DNA of 64,000 bases. Origin: JACCTI01 sp051005695. Its GTDB lineage: Bacteria; Verrucomicrobiota; Verrucomicrobiia; Chthoniobacterales; UBA10450. The notes under the pieces are model-generated. The model had not been told where the DNA came from, made no database searches, and saw only the letters and a program-made list of their open reading frames with translations. Positions within the stretch are counted from its first letter, which is position 1. The number at the start of each line of letters is the position of its first letter. Shown in pieces: positions 51,881-60,969 of the stretch. The position numbers and the translations under genes were made by a program. Where the stretch lies: NCBI GenBank assembly GCA_051005695.1, contig JBPCJC010000089.1:10416-74415 (forward strand), read 5' to 3'.

Positions 51881-53053
51881 ATGCTTCGTCGTTTCATTTT
51901 TTCTTCCGAATCCGTCGGTGAAGGTCATCCGGATAAAGTTTGCGACACCATTTCCGATGCGGTGCTCGATGCCTGTCTGACCGTGGATAAAAAGAGCCGT
52001 GTCGCCTGCGAGACCTATGCGAAAAGCAACGTCGTCATCGTCGGCGGCGAGATCACGAGCAAAGCGAATCTCGATTACGTCCAAATCGTGCGCGATGCCG
52101 TGCGCGATATTGGTTACGTGAACGACGATGACGTCTTTCACGCCGACAAAATTTTTGTTCAGAACATCATCACCTGTCAGTCGGCAGATATTTCGCAAGG
52201 CGTCGACGCGAAGAAAGCGAAGGGCAAGAAAACCGCCGAGCAAGGCGCGGGTGATCAGGGCCTCATGTTCGGTTTTGCCTGCGATGACACGGAAGAGTTG
52301 ATGCCGGCGCCGATCATGTTCGCGCATCGTCTCGGTCGGGAATTGACCCGCATTCGCAAAAGCGGGAAGGCGGATTGGCTTCGCCCTGACGCCAAGTCAC
52401 AAGTCTCGGTCGTTTATGAAAACGGCAAGCCGGTTGGCATTTCGAACGTCGTCATCTCGACGCAGCACGCCGACGGCAAAGAACACAAAGAGATCGAGAA
52501 ATTCTGCGTTGAAAAAATCATTCGCAAGGTCCTGCCGAAATCGATGGTCAACGGCATTACCCAATTCCTGATCAACCCGACCGGCCGCTTCGTCATCGGC
52601 GGACCGCAGGGCGACACTGGACTGACTGGCCGCAAAATTATCGTCGATAGTTATGGTGGCTGGGGCCGTCACGGCGGTGGCGCGTTTTCCGGAAAAGATC
52701 CGAGCAAAGTAGATCGCAGCGCCGCTTACATGGGTCGCTGGGTCGCGAAAAATATCGTCGCGGCCGGCCTCGCCAAACGCTGCGAAATCCAATTCGCCTA
52801 CGCCATCGGTTACCCCGATCCCGTTAGCGTCAACATCAACACTTTCGAAACCAATACCGTGCCCGAGGAAATGATCGAGCGCGCCGTGGCCCGCACGTTT
52901 TCTTTCAAGCCGGCTGACATCGTCGATCAACTCGACCTGCTGCGGCCGATTTATTCCAAGACGACAAACTATGGACACTTCGGCAAAGACGATCCCGATA
53001 TTACCTGGGAAAAAACTGATAAAGCTGCCGCGCTCAAGAAAGCAGCGCGCTAA
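51881..53053 (+). CDS. metK: S-adenosylmethionine synthase
   Basis: A 390-residue MetK: SSESVGEGHPDKVCDTISDAVLDACL (ATP/methionine binding, residues 8-33), GAGDQGLMFGFACDDTEELMPAPI (about 123-146), and GGRF-type GPQGDTGLTGRKIIVDSYGG (about 244-263). It makes SAM from methionine and ATP. It precedes ahcY by 13 bp and is divergent from the SahR-like gene, which likely represses it when SAH is low or high. No CTAACGA word is inside; one is at the junction to ahcY. Confidence 0.98.
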   Translation: MLRRFIFSSESVGEGHPDKVCDTISDAVLDACLTVDKKSRVACETYAKSNVVIVGGEITSKANLDYVQIVRDAVRDIGYVNDDDVFHADKIFVQNIITCQSADISQGVDAKKAKGKKTAEQGAGDQGLMFGFACDDTEELMPAPIMFAHRLGRELTRIRKSGKADWLRPDAKSQVSVVYENGKPVGISNVVISTQHADGKEHKEIEKFCVEKIIRKVLPKSMVNGITQFLINPTGRFVIGGPQGDTGLTGRKIIVDSYGGWGRHGGGAFSGKDPSKVDRSAAYMGRWVAKNIVAAGLAKRCEIQFAYAIGYPDPVSVNINTFETNTVPEEMIERAVARTFSFKPADIVDQLDLLRPIYSKTTNYGHFGKDDPDITWEKTDKAAALKKAAR

Positions 53054-53066
53054 CCCCTAACGAATC

Positions 53067-54500
53067 ATGAACACACAAACCATCACTCAAACCAAGACTA
53101 ACGACTACAAGGTCGCCGACATCAGCCTGGCTGATTATGGCCGCCGCGAAATCGAAATCGCCGAGCAGGAAATGCCCGGTTTGATGTCGATCCGGAAAAA
53201 GCACGCCGCCTCCAGGCCACTGCAAAACGTCCGTATCACCGGCTCGTTGCACATGACCATCCAGACGGCTGTGCTGATTGAAACGCTGGTCGATCTCGGC
53301 GCTGATGTGCGCTGGGCCAGCTGCAATATTTTCTCGACGCAAGACCACGCCGCGGCCGCGATCGCGAAAGCCGGCGTGCCGGTTTTCGCATGGAAGGGTG
53401 AGTCACTCGAAGAATATTGGTGGTGCACCGATCAGGCGCTCTCGTTTCCCGGCGGCAAAGGTCCGCAGATGGTGGTCGATGATGGCGGCGACGTGACGTT
53501 GTTCATTCACAAAGGTTACGAGCTGGAAGAAGGCAGCGACTGGATCGATACCGAAGCAGGCAGTCACGAAGAGAAAGTGATCAAGGACGCGCTGCGTGAA
53601 ATCAAAGCGGGCAATCCGTTCCGTTGGCACGAAGTGGTCAAAGAATGGCGCGGCGTTTCGGAAGAGACGACCACCGGCGTTCATCGCCTTTATCAAATGC
53701 TGCAAGCCGGCAAGCTCCTCGTCCCTGCGATCAACGTGAACGACACCGCGACGAAATCGAAATTCGACAACCTCTACGGCTGCCGCCACTCGTTAGTCGA
53801 TGGTTTGAATCGCGCGCTCGACGTCATGATTTCCGGCAAAGTCGCGGTCGTTTGCGGCTACGGCGATGTCGGTAAGGGTTGCGCGCAATCGCTGCGTGGC
53901 CAGGGCGCTCGCGTCATCGTCACCGAGATCGATCCGATCAACGCGCTCCAAGCGGCAATGGAAGGCTACGAAGTCACCACGATCGAAAACACGCTGGGCC
54001 GCGGCGACATTTACGTCACGACCACCGGCAACGTCGATATCATCACCTTCGACCACATGTCGAAGATGAAGAACCAGGCAGTCGTTTGTAACATCGGCCA
54101 CTTCGACAACGAGATTCAGGTCGACCTCCTCAACACCACCAAAGGTGTGAAGCGCACGAACATCAAACCGCAGGTCGACAAGTACACCTTCGCTGACGGC
54201 CATGAAATCTTCATGCTCGCCGAAGGCCGTCTCGTGAATCTCGGCTGCGCCACCGGCCACCCGTCGTTCGTGATGTCGAACAGCTTCAGCAACCAAGTCC
54301 TCGCGCAACTCGACCTCTGGGCCGGCAAAGACAAATACAAGCCGGGCGTCTACATCCTGCCGAAGAAGCTCGACGAAGAAGTCGCGCGCCTGCATCTCGA
54401 GAAAATCGGTGTCAAGCTGACGACTTTGACCAAGAAGCAGAGCGAATATCTCGGCGTTCCTGTCGACGGACCCTATAAGTCCGAGCACTACCGCTACTAG
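53067..54500 (+). CDS. ahcY: adenosylhomocysteinase
   Basis: A 477-residue SAH hydrolase: N-terminal GSLHMTIQTAVLIETLVDLGADVRWASCN, NAD-binding VAVVCGYGDVGKGCAQSLRGQGA (about residues 256-278), and the C-terminal LDLWAGKDKYKPGVYILPKKLDEEVA with DGPYKSEHYRY. It splits SAH into adenosine and homocysteine, relieving inhibition of methyltransferases. It is second gene of the metK-ahcY operon. Two CTAACGA words lie in it (53098, 53790). Confidence 0.98.
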   Translation: MNTQTITQTKTNDYKVADISLADYGRREIEIAEQEMPGLMSIRKKHAASRPLQNVRITGSLHMTIQTAVLIETLVDLGADVRWASCNIFSTQDHAAAAIAKAGVPVFAWKGESLEEYWWCTDQALSFPGGKGPQMVVDDGGDVTLFIHKGYELEEGSDWIDTEAGSHEEKVIKDALREIKAGNPFRWHEVVKEWRGVSEETTTGVHRLYQMLQAGKLLVPAINVNDTATKSKFDNLYGCRHSLVDGLNRALDVMISGKVAVVCGYGDVGKGCAQSLRGQGARVIVTEIDPINALQAAMEGYEVTTIENTLGRGDIYVTTTGNVDIITFDHMSKMKNQAVVCNIGHFDNEIQVDLLNTTKGVKRTNIKPQVDKYTFADGHEIFMLAEGRLVNLGCATGHPSFVMSNSFSNQVLAQLDLWAGKDKYKPGVYILPKKLDEEVARLHLEKIGVKLTTLTKKQSEYLGVPVDGPYKSEHYRY

Positions 54501-54525
54501 TCGTTAGGCTAAGTCTGTTTTGAAG

Positions 54526-54558
54526 ATCGCCGTCGGAGAAATCCGACGGCGATTTTTT
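54526..54558 (+). terminator. intrinsic terminator of metK-ahcY
   Basis: A perfect 12-bp stem (ATCGCCGTCGGA, 54526-54537, and TCCGACGGCGAT, 54542-54553) is closed by a GAAA tetraloop and followed by a run of six T. A CTAACGA-type word (54501-54508) lies between the ahcY stop and the stem. Confidence 0.93.
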
Positions 54559-54575
54559 GTTCCCGACCGTCGCTC

Positions 54576-55688
54576 TTACTCGACGTCGATCCCGACCTTG
54601 CCGCGCGCGTGCCCTTCTTCCAGGTAGCGCATCGCGGCCTGCGCTTCGCGGAGCGGATAATGCCGGTCGATGACTGATTTCATTTTTCCGGCCTGGATGA
54701 GATCGCGCAGCGCGGCCAGATCAGTGGGATTCACGTCCGCCAGGAGCATTTCGAATTTTTGACTAACGAACGGTGAGAGAAGAAGCGCTTTGATCGGCCG
54801 GCTCATCGGCCCGATCCAATTCCCCTCGTTCGGGCCGCCACCACCGATCAGGACACATCGACCGTGCGGCGTCAGCACGCGCCGGAAGCCAGACAAGGGC
54901 TGCGTGCCCACGCAATCGAGGATCAAGTCGTAATGCTGCCCGCTTCTGGTGAAATCTGCCTTCGTGTAATCGATCACCTGGTCCGCGCCGAGCCCGCGCA
55001 CCATCTCGGCGTTTCGCCCACTGCAAACGCCGGTGACTTCCGCGCCTAACGACTTCGCAAGCTGCACCGCGAAAGTCCCGACGCCGCCGGACGCCCCGTT
55101 GATCAACACCTTCTGTCCGGCAACGATTTTTCCGTTATCACGCAAACCCTGCAGGGCCGTGATGCCCGCCACCGGAATCGCGGCCGCGTCTGCAAAACTC
55201 AGTTCTGCGGGCTTCGCGACCAGCTTGGATTTCGCGAGGCAGTATTCGGCTAACGAGCCCTGGCAGAGCCCGAAGACTTCGTCACCGGGTTTAAATTGAG
55301 TGACGTTGCGGCCGACGCTTTCGACAACTCCGGCGACGTCCCCACCGATGCGAACGCTTTTCGGTTTACGCAACCCCGCTTCGAGCCGCATCACGTACGG
55401 CGTCCCCCGCATGAAGTGCCATTCGTAGGGATTGAGCGAAGCCGCGCGTACCTTGAGCAGCACCTGGTTGTCGTTAGGCACCGGCTTCTCGATCTCCTGC
55501 AAGTGGAGGACATCGGGCGCGCCGTAGTCGCAATATACGATCGCTTTCATCGGGCTGGTCGGCGTGGCGGTGTTACGCGGGCATTCGTTATCCGATCGCC
55601 CATAAGCGACGAACAAGATCACGATTACGGCTAGGAGGAGCAGGAAAATCACCGCTGCGCTCCATTTGAAAAAACGTTTTAGTTTCAT
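54576..55688 (-). CDS. membrane-anchored MDR-family oxidoreductase
   Basis: A 370-residue medium-chain dehydrogenase/reductase. It has an N-terminal single membrane helix (about residues 9-30) absent from the usual cytosolic enzymes, then the MDR body from KAIVYCDYGAPDVLHLQEI. The catalytic domain (GGDVAGVVESVGRNV) is followed by the NADPH site LINGASGGVGTFAVQLAKSLGA (about residues 193-214). No zinc-ligand pattern is evident, so it is quinone-reductase-like. Five CTAACGA words lie inside or at its 5' edge (54763 to 55693). Confidence 0.88.
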   Translation of the reverse strand: MKLKRFFKWSAAVIFLLLLAVIVILFVAYGRSDNECPRNTATPTSPMKAIVYCDYGAPDVLHLQEIEKPVPNDNQVLLKVRAASLNPYEWHFMRGTPYVMRLEAGLRKPKSVRIGGDVAGVVESVGRNVTQFKPGDEVFGLCQGSLAEYCLAKSKLVAKPAELSFADAAAIPVAGITALQGLRDNGKIVAGQKVLINGASGGVGTFAVQLAKSLGAEVTGVCSGRNAEMVRGLGADQVIDYTKADFTRSGQHYDLILDCVGTQPLSGFRRVLTPHGRCVLIGGGGPNEGNWIGPMSRPIKALLLSPFVSQKFEMLLADVNPTDLAALRDLIQAGKMKSVIDRHYPLREAQAAMRYLEEGHARGKVGIDVE

Positions 55689-55722
55689 TGGCCTAACGAG
55701 TTCACTGATTTCGTCGAGTTTA

Positions 55723-58383
55723 TCAATCTACTCCGCGCGCAAGGCATCGATCGGGTTGATCTGTCCCGCGCGGCGCGCCGGCAAATAGCAGGCGACGAGC
55801 GCGACCGCGATGAGCAAAAGCGTGACCCCGGCCAACACTGGCGGACCGTTGAGCTGCATGTTTGGGAAGAGCGAGCTCAGCAAGCGCGTGATCCCAAAAG
55901 CTCCGAGCAAACCCACCGCCGCACCGGCCGCGGCCAGCTTCACCCTCGCCGTTAAACCAAGTGAGTGATATCCCGAATCCCCGCACCGAGCGCGATCCGA
56001 ATCGCAAACTCACCGGTGCGTTGCGCATCGTGCGCGCGATCACGCCGTAAATGCCTAACGAGGCCAAAGCCAGCCCGAGGACGGCGAAACCGTTGAGCAT
56101 GTTGCTCAGGACACCGAGCTGATAATTGCGCCGCGCGATGCGGCGATCCGCCGGTTGCAGATCGCGCACCGGCAGGTCGGGATTGAGCGCGGTCATGGTT
56201 GTGCGAATGGCATCGACGAGTGCGGCTGAAGTCGCGCCCGCGGTGCGCACGGCGATCTCATTGTAAGGTCGCGGCTCCTGCGCCATCGGCTGGTAGAGTT
56301 GAAAAGTCACCGGGTGCGGATCGGGAAAAATCGAGCGCGTATCGGCGGCCACGCCCACGATCTGTCCCCATTCCATCGTATCTCCTCCGACCCGCGCGAG
56401 ACGATGGCCGAGCGCGTTTTCTTTTCCGAAAAGGCCGCGCGCCATCGTCTCGCTGATGATGAAAACCCTCGGGGCATCCGGCGTGTCATGCGCATCGAAA
56501 ACGCGACCGGCGAGAAGACGGGTGCCGACGGTTTCAAAATATCGCGGGCTCACGCCGTTGATATCAGCCGTCGGTTCCTGCCCGGCTTTGGGGATTTCAC
56601 GGCCTTCGACAACATAGCGGCGCGCGCCCGCGAAACCGAGAAACGGCATCGTGTAGGAAACGCTGGCCGAGGCCACGCCGGGCAACGCTCGCAAACGCTC
56701 GAGCGCCAGCCGTTGAAAAGCATTGATCTCGGTGGCGCCCGGATACGTGGCTGCGGGAAGAAGGATCGTGCCCCTGATCATCTGATCCGATTGCCAACCG
56801 GCGCGGCGATTATTTAAATCATCGAGGCCGCGAATGAAGAGTCCGGCGCCCGTGAGCAGGATCATCGCGAGCGCAAATTGCCCGCCAATGAGCACGCTCC
56901 GAAAACGTTGATGACCGCGGCCGGCCGTTGCTCCTCGCGCCCCGCTCTTCAGCGTGCCGTTAAGATCGAGCCGCATCGCGAAAAGCGCGGGCGCGAGCCC
57001 GAAAGCAACCGCCGTGCCTAACGAGGCCACGAACGCCCAGGCGAGCACCCGCCAGTCGAGCATAAACGGAACCGCTTCGCCGTTGTCGCCGGTGGACGCC
57101 GCGGAAAGCCAATCGGTCGCCCACATCGCCACCAGGACTGCGCCGACTCCGCCGGCCAGCGCGAGCACCAGCGACTCCACCACCAGTGGCCGCAAGAGTT
57201 GGCGACGCGAAGCGCCCAAGGCGGAGCGCACGGCAAATTCCCGCGCCCGCGCCATCGTCCGCGCGAGCAAAAGATTCGCCAGGTTCGAGCAGGCAATGAT
57301 GAGGACGAAACCGGAGAGACCGATGAGCATCCCGAAAACGGACTTGGGCGAGTTGCCTACTTTGTCTTCCTCCAGCGAAACCGTTTCCCAGGTGCTGCCG
57401 GCATTATCCGCCGGGAAATCCTTCGCCAGCCGTTCACCGAAACGCGCGATGTAACCAGCCGCTTGCGCGCTCGTGCCCGCGCGCCGGCCGATTAGTTGCA
57501 GAAGCTGCGGCTTCCGATCGGCCGATTCTTCGCCGGTCAAGCCCAGCGGCCGAAAGACATCCACCCAGCCGAGGAAACGCCAGTCGTTAAAGGTCGGCGG
57601 CAGCACGCCGATGATTTCGTTAGGCTGGCCGTTGATGCGAACGACGCGGCCAATGATATCGCTCGCGCCGCCAAAGCGTTTTTGCCAACAACGACTGCTA
57701 ATGATGAGAACGTGATCGCTCCCTTCCCGGACTTCCCCGGCTTGAAAATCGCGACCGACCTGCGGCGGCACGCCTAACAAGTCGAAGAGATTTGCCGAGA
57801 TCCGCACCGACTCGACAAACTCCGCCGGTTGCCCCGGTTCGGCCAGGCTGGCATCGGCGCGGGTGAAGGCCGCGATCGCGCCGTAGCCGTCCATTTGGGA
57901 TTGCAGATCCACATAATCCGCCACGGAAATTTTGCCGCGCGGCTCCTGCGCGGTCGTGCGAAAAATTTCCTCCAACTGCGCGGTATCGCGATACGGCAGC
58001 GGTCGCAGAATAATCGAGTTGAGCGCGCTGAACATGGCCGTGTTCACGCCGACGCCCAGCGCGAGCGTGATCACCGCCAGCACCGTGAAGCCCGGGCTGC
58101 GCGCGAGCGAACGCATCGCGAAGCGCAGGCTTCGCCAGAGATCCGCCAATTCCGGCGGCCGCCAGGTGTCACGAATTTCCTCGCGATAAGCCGAAGCTTC
58201 CGCACCGAATTCGCGTTGCGCGGCCAGGCGGGCATCGCGTTCCGATATTCCGTCTGCGCGGAATTGGGCGACGAGGTGGTCGAGATGAAACTGCAACTCC
58301 GCGTCGAGCGCTTTCTCCTGCTGGTCGCGGCGGAAAAGGCGGCGGCATTTCGTTTTGAGCCAGCGGAGGCGTTCAGCATTCAT
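55723..58383 (-). CDS. ADOP-family permease with frameshifts near the C terminus
   Basis: An 886-codon frame encoding an ABC permease of the ADOP (acidobacterial duplicated orphan permease) family: N-terminal cytoplasmic helix, TM helix (about 95-120, SPGFTVLAVITLALGVGVNTAMF), MacB-like periplasmic domain, FtsX-like helices and a second periplasmic region. Towards the end, after GVIARTM (near 56030), the true sequence changes frame twice: first AQRTGEFAIRIALGAGIRDITHLV in another frame, then VKLAAAGAAVGLLGAFGITRLLSS from 55943 down to the stop at 55728. Each break is explained by one missing base. The gene is either decaying or carries base-call errors. Efflux or signalling substrates of the family are unknown. 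Confidence 0.8.
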   Translation of the reverse strand: MNAERLRWLKTKCRRLFRRDQQEKALDAELQFHLDHLVAQFRADGISERDARLAAQREFGAEASAYREEIRDTWRPPELADLWRSLRFAMRSLARSPGFTVLAVITLALGVGVNTAMFSALNSIILRPLPYRDTAQLEEIFRTTAQEPRGKISVADYVDLQSQMDGYGAIAAFTRADASLAEPGQPAEFVESVRISANLFDLLGVPPQVGRDFQAGEVREGSDHVLIISSRCWQKRFGGASDIIGRVVRINGQPNEIIGVLPPTFNDWRFLGWVDVFRPLGLTGEESADRKPQLLQLIGRRAGTSAQAAGYIARFGERLAKDFPADNAGSTWETVSLEEDKVGNSPKSVFGMLIGLSGFVLIIACSNLANLLLARTMARAREFAVRSALGASRRQLLRPLVVESLVLALAGGVGAVLVAMWATDWLSAASTGDNGEAVPFMLDWRVLAWAFVASLGTAVAFGLAPALFAMRLDLNGTLKSGARGATAGRGHQRFRSVLIGGQFALAMILLTGAGLFIRGLDDLNNRRAGWQSDQMIRGTILLPAATYPGATEINAFQRLALERLRALPGVASASVSYTMPFLGFAGARRYVVEGREIPKAGQEPTADINGVSPRYFETVGTRLLAGRVFDAHDTPDAPRVFIISETMARGLFGKENALGHRLARVGGDTMEWGQIVGVAADTRSIFPDPHPVTFQLYQPMAQEPRPYNEIAVRTAGATSAALVDAIRTTMTALNPDLPVRDLQPADRRIARRNYQLGVLSNMLNGFAVLGLALASLGIYGVIARTMRNAPVSLRFGSRSVRGFGISLTWFNGEGEAGRGRCGGGFARSFWDHALAELALPKHAAQRSASVGRGHAFAHRGRARRLLFAGAPRGTDQPDRCLARGVD

Positions 58384-58389
58384 GCGCCA

Positions 58390-58722
58390 TCACTCCATCC
58401 TGAGCACGCTGCTCATCGCCTCCGCAAACGAGAGCCAGTGCGCCGTCTCCACTTCCAGTTCCTTCCGCCCGCGGCGCGTGATGCGATAAAACTTCGCGCT
58501 CCGGCCGGCGTCCGACACGCCCCACTCCGCCTCGATCCAGCCGCGGCTTTCGAGCCGATGCAGCGCCGGATAAAGCGAACCCTGTTTCAACGAAAGGCGC
58601 TCGTTCGAAACGATCGCGATCCGTTTCGAGATGTCCCAGCCATGCAGCTCGGCCGCGGAGAGCGCCTTCAGAATTAAGAGATCCAGTGTCCCCTGCAGCA
58701 ATTCGTTGCGCACTTTGTCCAT
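58390..58722 (-). CDS. PadR-family transcriptional regulator
   Basis: A 110-residue PadR protein with the usual winged helix: ELLQGTLDLLILKALSAAELHGWDISKRI, RLSLKQGSLYPALHRLESRGWIEAEW (residues about 42-67) and the C-terminal YRITRRGRKELEVE helix. PadR regulators commonly precede ADOP permease genes and control them; here it is 6 bp upstream of the permease in the same operon. The inducer is unknown. Confidence 0.93.
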   Translation of the reverse strand: MDKVRNELLQGTLDLLILKALSAAELHGWDISKRIAIVSNERLSLKQGSLYPALHRLESRGWIEAEWGVSDAGRSAKFYRITRRGRKELEVETAHWLSFAEAMSSVLRME

Positions 58723-58813
58723 CAGGAACCGGTTCTAGTGTCGATCTTCTACAAGAGCAAGCTTTTTCTTGTCGAAGGACGACAATAAGCTGCCCGATGC
58801 GCCCGTTCGGCGC

Positions 58814-59662
58814 TTACGGCTCCGGAGTTGCTGACTCGTTAGGCGCAGGAGCTGCCGCTGGATCCGTTGGCGCGCTCGGAGTGGGCGTCGGGGAATATTC
58901 CTCCGCGAAACGGACGCGGTAACGCACCAGGTATTGCTCGTTAGGCGCCGGCTTGCTGTGATCAAAACGCTCGCGCGGCGACGCCCGCTCCGACCGGCTA
59001 TCGTCAGTCTTTCCAGGCGACGCCCCGAGCAGGACATTAAAGATCTGGCGATTTTCGTCCTTCACGCCGGCGGTGATTTCGCGGCCGGCATTGCGCGAAT
59101 TCAACCCTGCCCAGGCCGGCACAGTGATGAACTCCTCGGTCCGGGTCGCGTTCTGCCAACGCAGGTCGGAATAGCTGCGATCGCTATCGCTGACCACGAG
59201 CGCGACGGTGAAGTCCTGCGCCTGCAAATCTTCCAGCGAACGTCCTTTCGTCGGCACTCGCGTTTCGATCTCGAGCGCGAGATTTTTCCGGTCGATCAAA
59301 GGCGGATGATCGGCGGTGCCATAAACGAGACCGCCTACGCCCAGGATCAGCGCCGCCATGAGCGCGAGCGCAATACCCTGGCGCATCGCATAACCGGCAA
59401 AGCCGGCGCGCCTGATCATGAAGCTAACGACAAAACCGGAAACGAAGCCGAGCAAAAGCGCGAGCGGCACCCAGATTAAAACAATCGCGAAACCGCGACC
59501 ACCCTCCCGATTCGAAACCTCGAGCGCTTCCATCGCCCAAGCCGCCACCGGCATAGTCAAGGCCGCGCTCGCCAGCGCGGTGACGAACCCAACCAGCAAA
59601 GCCACCGGCCAGCGGCGCGATTTTGGATTCGAAGTGGGCAGAGGACCGGCCGAATCCATCAC
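58814..59662 (-). CDS. hypothetical membrane protein with extracytoplasmic domain
   Basis: A 282-residue protein: three to four transmembrane segments (about residues 20-45, 58-84, 95-117), then a soluble C-terminal half of about 150 residues (ETRVPTKGRSLEDLQAQDFTVALVVSDSDRSYSDLRWQ) ending in a Pro/Ala/Thr-rich tail. No family is recognised. It is coupled to the following amidohydrolase gene by an ATGA overlap in which the upstream stop and start share four bases. Three CTAACGA words are inside (58836, 58938, 59424). Confidence 0.65.
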   Translation of the reverse strand: MMDSAGPLPTSNPKSRRWPVALLVGFVTALASAALTMPVAAWAMEALEVSNREGGRGFAIVLIWVPLALLLGFVSGFVVSFMIRRAGFAGYAMRQGIALALMAALILGVGGLVYGTADHPPLIDRKNLALEIETRVPTKGRSLEDLQAQDFTVALVVSDSDRSYSDLRWQNATRTEEFITVPAWAGLNSRNAGREITAGVKDENRQIFNVLLGASPGKTDDSRSERASPRERFDHSKPAPNEQYLVRYRVRFAEEYSPTPTPSAPTDPAAAPAPNESATPEP

Positions 59663-60924
59663 TTGTTAGGCTGAAACACGATCATTCCGCCCTTCATTAC
59701 CAGACGCACTTCGCGCAGGGCAGAAATATCGCGCATCGGATCGCCCGCGAGCGCGACCAGATCAGCCAACATTCCCGGCCTAACGAGTCCGCGATCCGCC
59801 AGATGAAAGATGGCCGCATTCCCGCTCGTGGCCTGGCGCAACACTTCGAGCGGAGTGAAGCCGTATTCCCTAACGAGCAATTCCATTTCGAGCGCGTTCT
59901 CGCCATGCGGGAAAACTCCGACGTCACCGCCCATCGCGAAGGTCACCCCAGCGGCGCGCGCGGCTTTCATGCTCGCGCGCTTTTGGGCGATCCGCGGCGG
60001 TTCGGGGTCGGTCGCTTTTTTCCAGCCGCGATAACGCGAAACCGCATCGCCGGCCGCCACGGTCGGGCAAAGCGCGATGCCTTTTTGTTTCATCAACTTG
60101 AAGACCTCGGGCGTGCCTTCATCGCCGTGTTCGATGGTCTCGACGCCGGCGTTGATCGCGCGGCGCATGCCTTCCGGGGTCGTCGCGTGCGCCGCTACCG
60201 GGCGACCGGCGGAATGCGCCGTCTGCACGATTGCGTTTAATTCCTCCTGCGAAAAAGTCGGCCGCGCAGGCTCATCTTTTCCCCACCGATAATCGGCGTA
60301 AACCTTCACCCAATCCGCGCCTTTCCCGATTTGTTCCCGCGTGACTCGAATGCATTCGTCGACGCCGCTGGCTTCCTGCCCGCCCTGCGGCACATCGATC
60401 TCGCTGGCGTACTTCGGCCCGTAACTTCCGGTGGCGACGATCGCGCGCGTCACCACGATCAGGCGCGGGCCGGGAATGATTCCTGAGTCGATCGCCTGTT
60501 TCAAACCCACGTCCGCGTAACCGGCGCCTTCCGTCCCGAGATCCCGCGCGGTCGTGAAGCCCGCCTCGAGCGTCTTCCGCGCATGCACCGTCGCGCGCGC
60601 CGCCCGCAAGACCAACGACTCGTTAGTCACCTGCTCGTTCCACGGCGTCTCATTGTAAGGATGGAGAAAGAGGTGCGAGTGCCCCTCGATCATTCCTGGC
60701 ATTAAGGTCTCGTTAGGCAATTCGACCGTCCGCGCATCCGCGGGCGCGTTCAGGCTCGATCCCGCGGCAACGACTTTGTCCCCGGAAACCAACACCGACC
60801 AATCGGCGTGCATCTCTTCTCCGTCGAAAACCGCGGCCGGATGGAGCAGGAGCGCCTGCTCGGCGCGCGCCGGAGTCAGAACCGCGCAGAGGAGAATCGC
60901 CCAGGGGACTAAGTTCGCTTTCAC
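59659..60924 (-). CDS. exported amidohydrolase, imidazolonepropionase/dipeptidase-like
   Basis: A 421-residue metal-dependent hydrolase with a signal peptide (about residues 1-21). The metal-binding H-x-H is in MPGMIEGHSHLFLH (about 76-89), further ligands are in VAAHATTPEGMRRAI and TIEHGDEG, and the Asp is in FAMGGDVGVFPH. It belongs to the family including prolidase-type Zn amidohydrolases such as Xaa-Pro dipeptidase and imidazolonepropionase-like proteins. It is the downstream partner in the ATGA-coupled pair with the membrane protein; it may act on peptides in the periplasm. Five CTAACGA words are inside. Confidence 0.88.
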   Translation of the reverse strand: MKANLVPWAILLCAVLTPARAEQALLLHPAAVFDGEEMHADWSVLVSGDKVVAAGSSLNAPADARTVELPNETLMPGMIEGHSHLFLHPYNETPWNEQVTNESLVLRAARATVHARKTLEAGFTTARDLGTEGAGYADVGLKQAIDSGIIPGPRLIVVTRAIVATGSYGPKYASEIDVPQGGQEASGVDECIRVTREQIGKGADWVKVYADYRWGKDEPARPTFSQEELNAIVQTAHSAGRPVAAHATTPEGMRRAINAGVETIEHGDEGTPEVFKLMKQKGIALCPTVAAGDAVSRYRGWKKATDPEPPRIAQKRASMKAARAAGVTFAMGGDVGVFPHGENALEMELLVREYGFTPLEVLRQATSGNAAIFHLADRGLVRPGMLADLVALAGDPMRDISALREVRLVMKGGMIVFQPNK

Positions 60925-60969
60925 GGCTTCAGGTCGGAACGTCGGCAGCGCGGATCTTCGACCGTTCGA

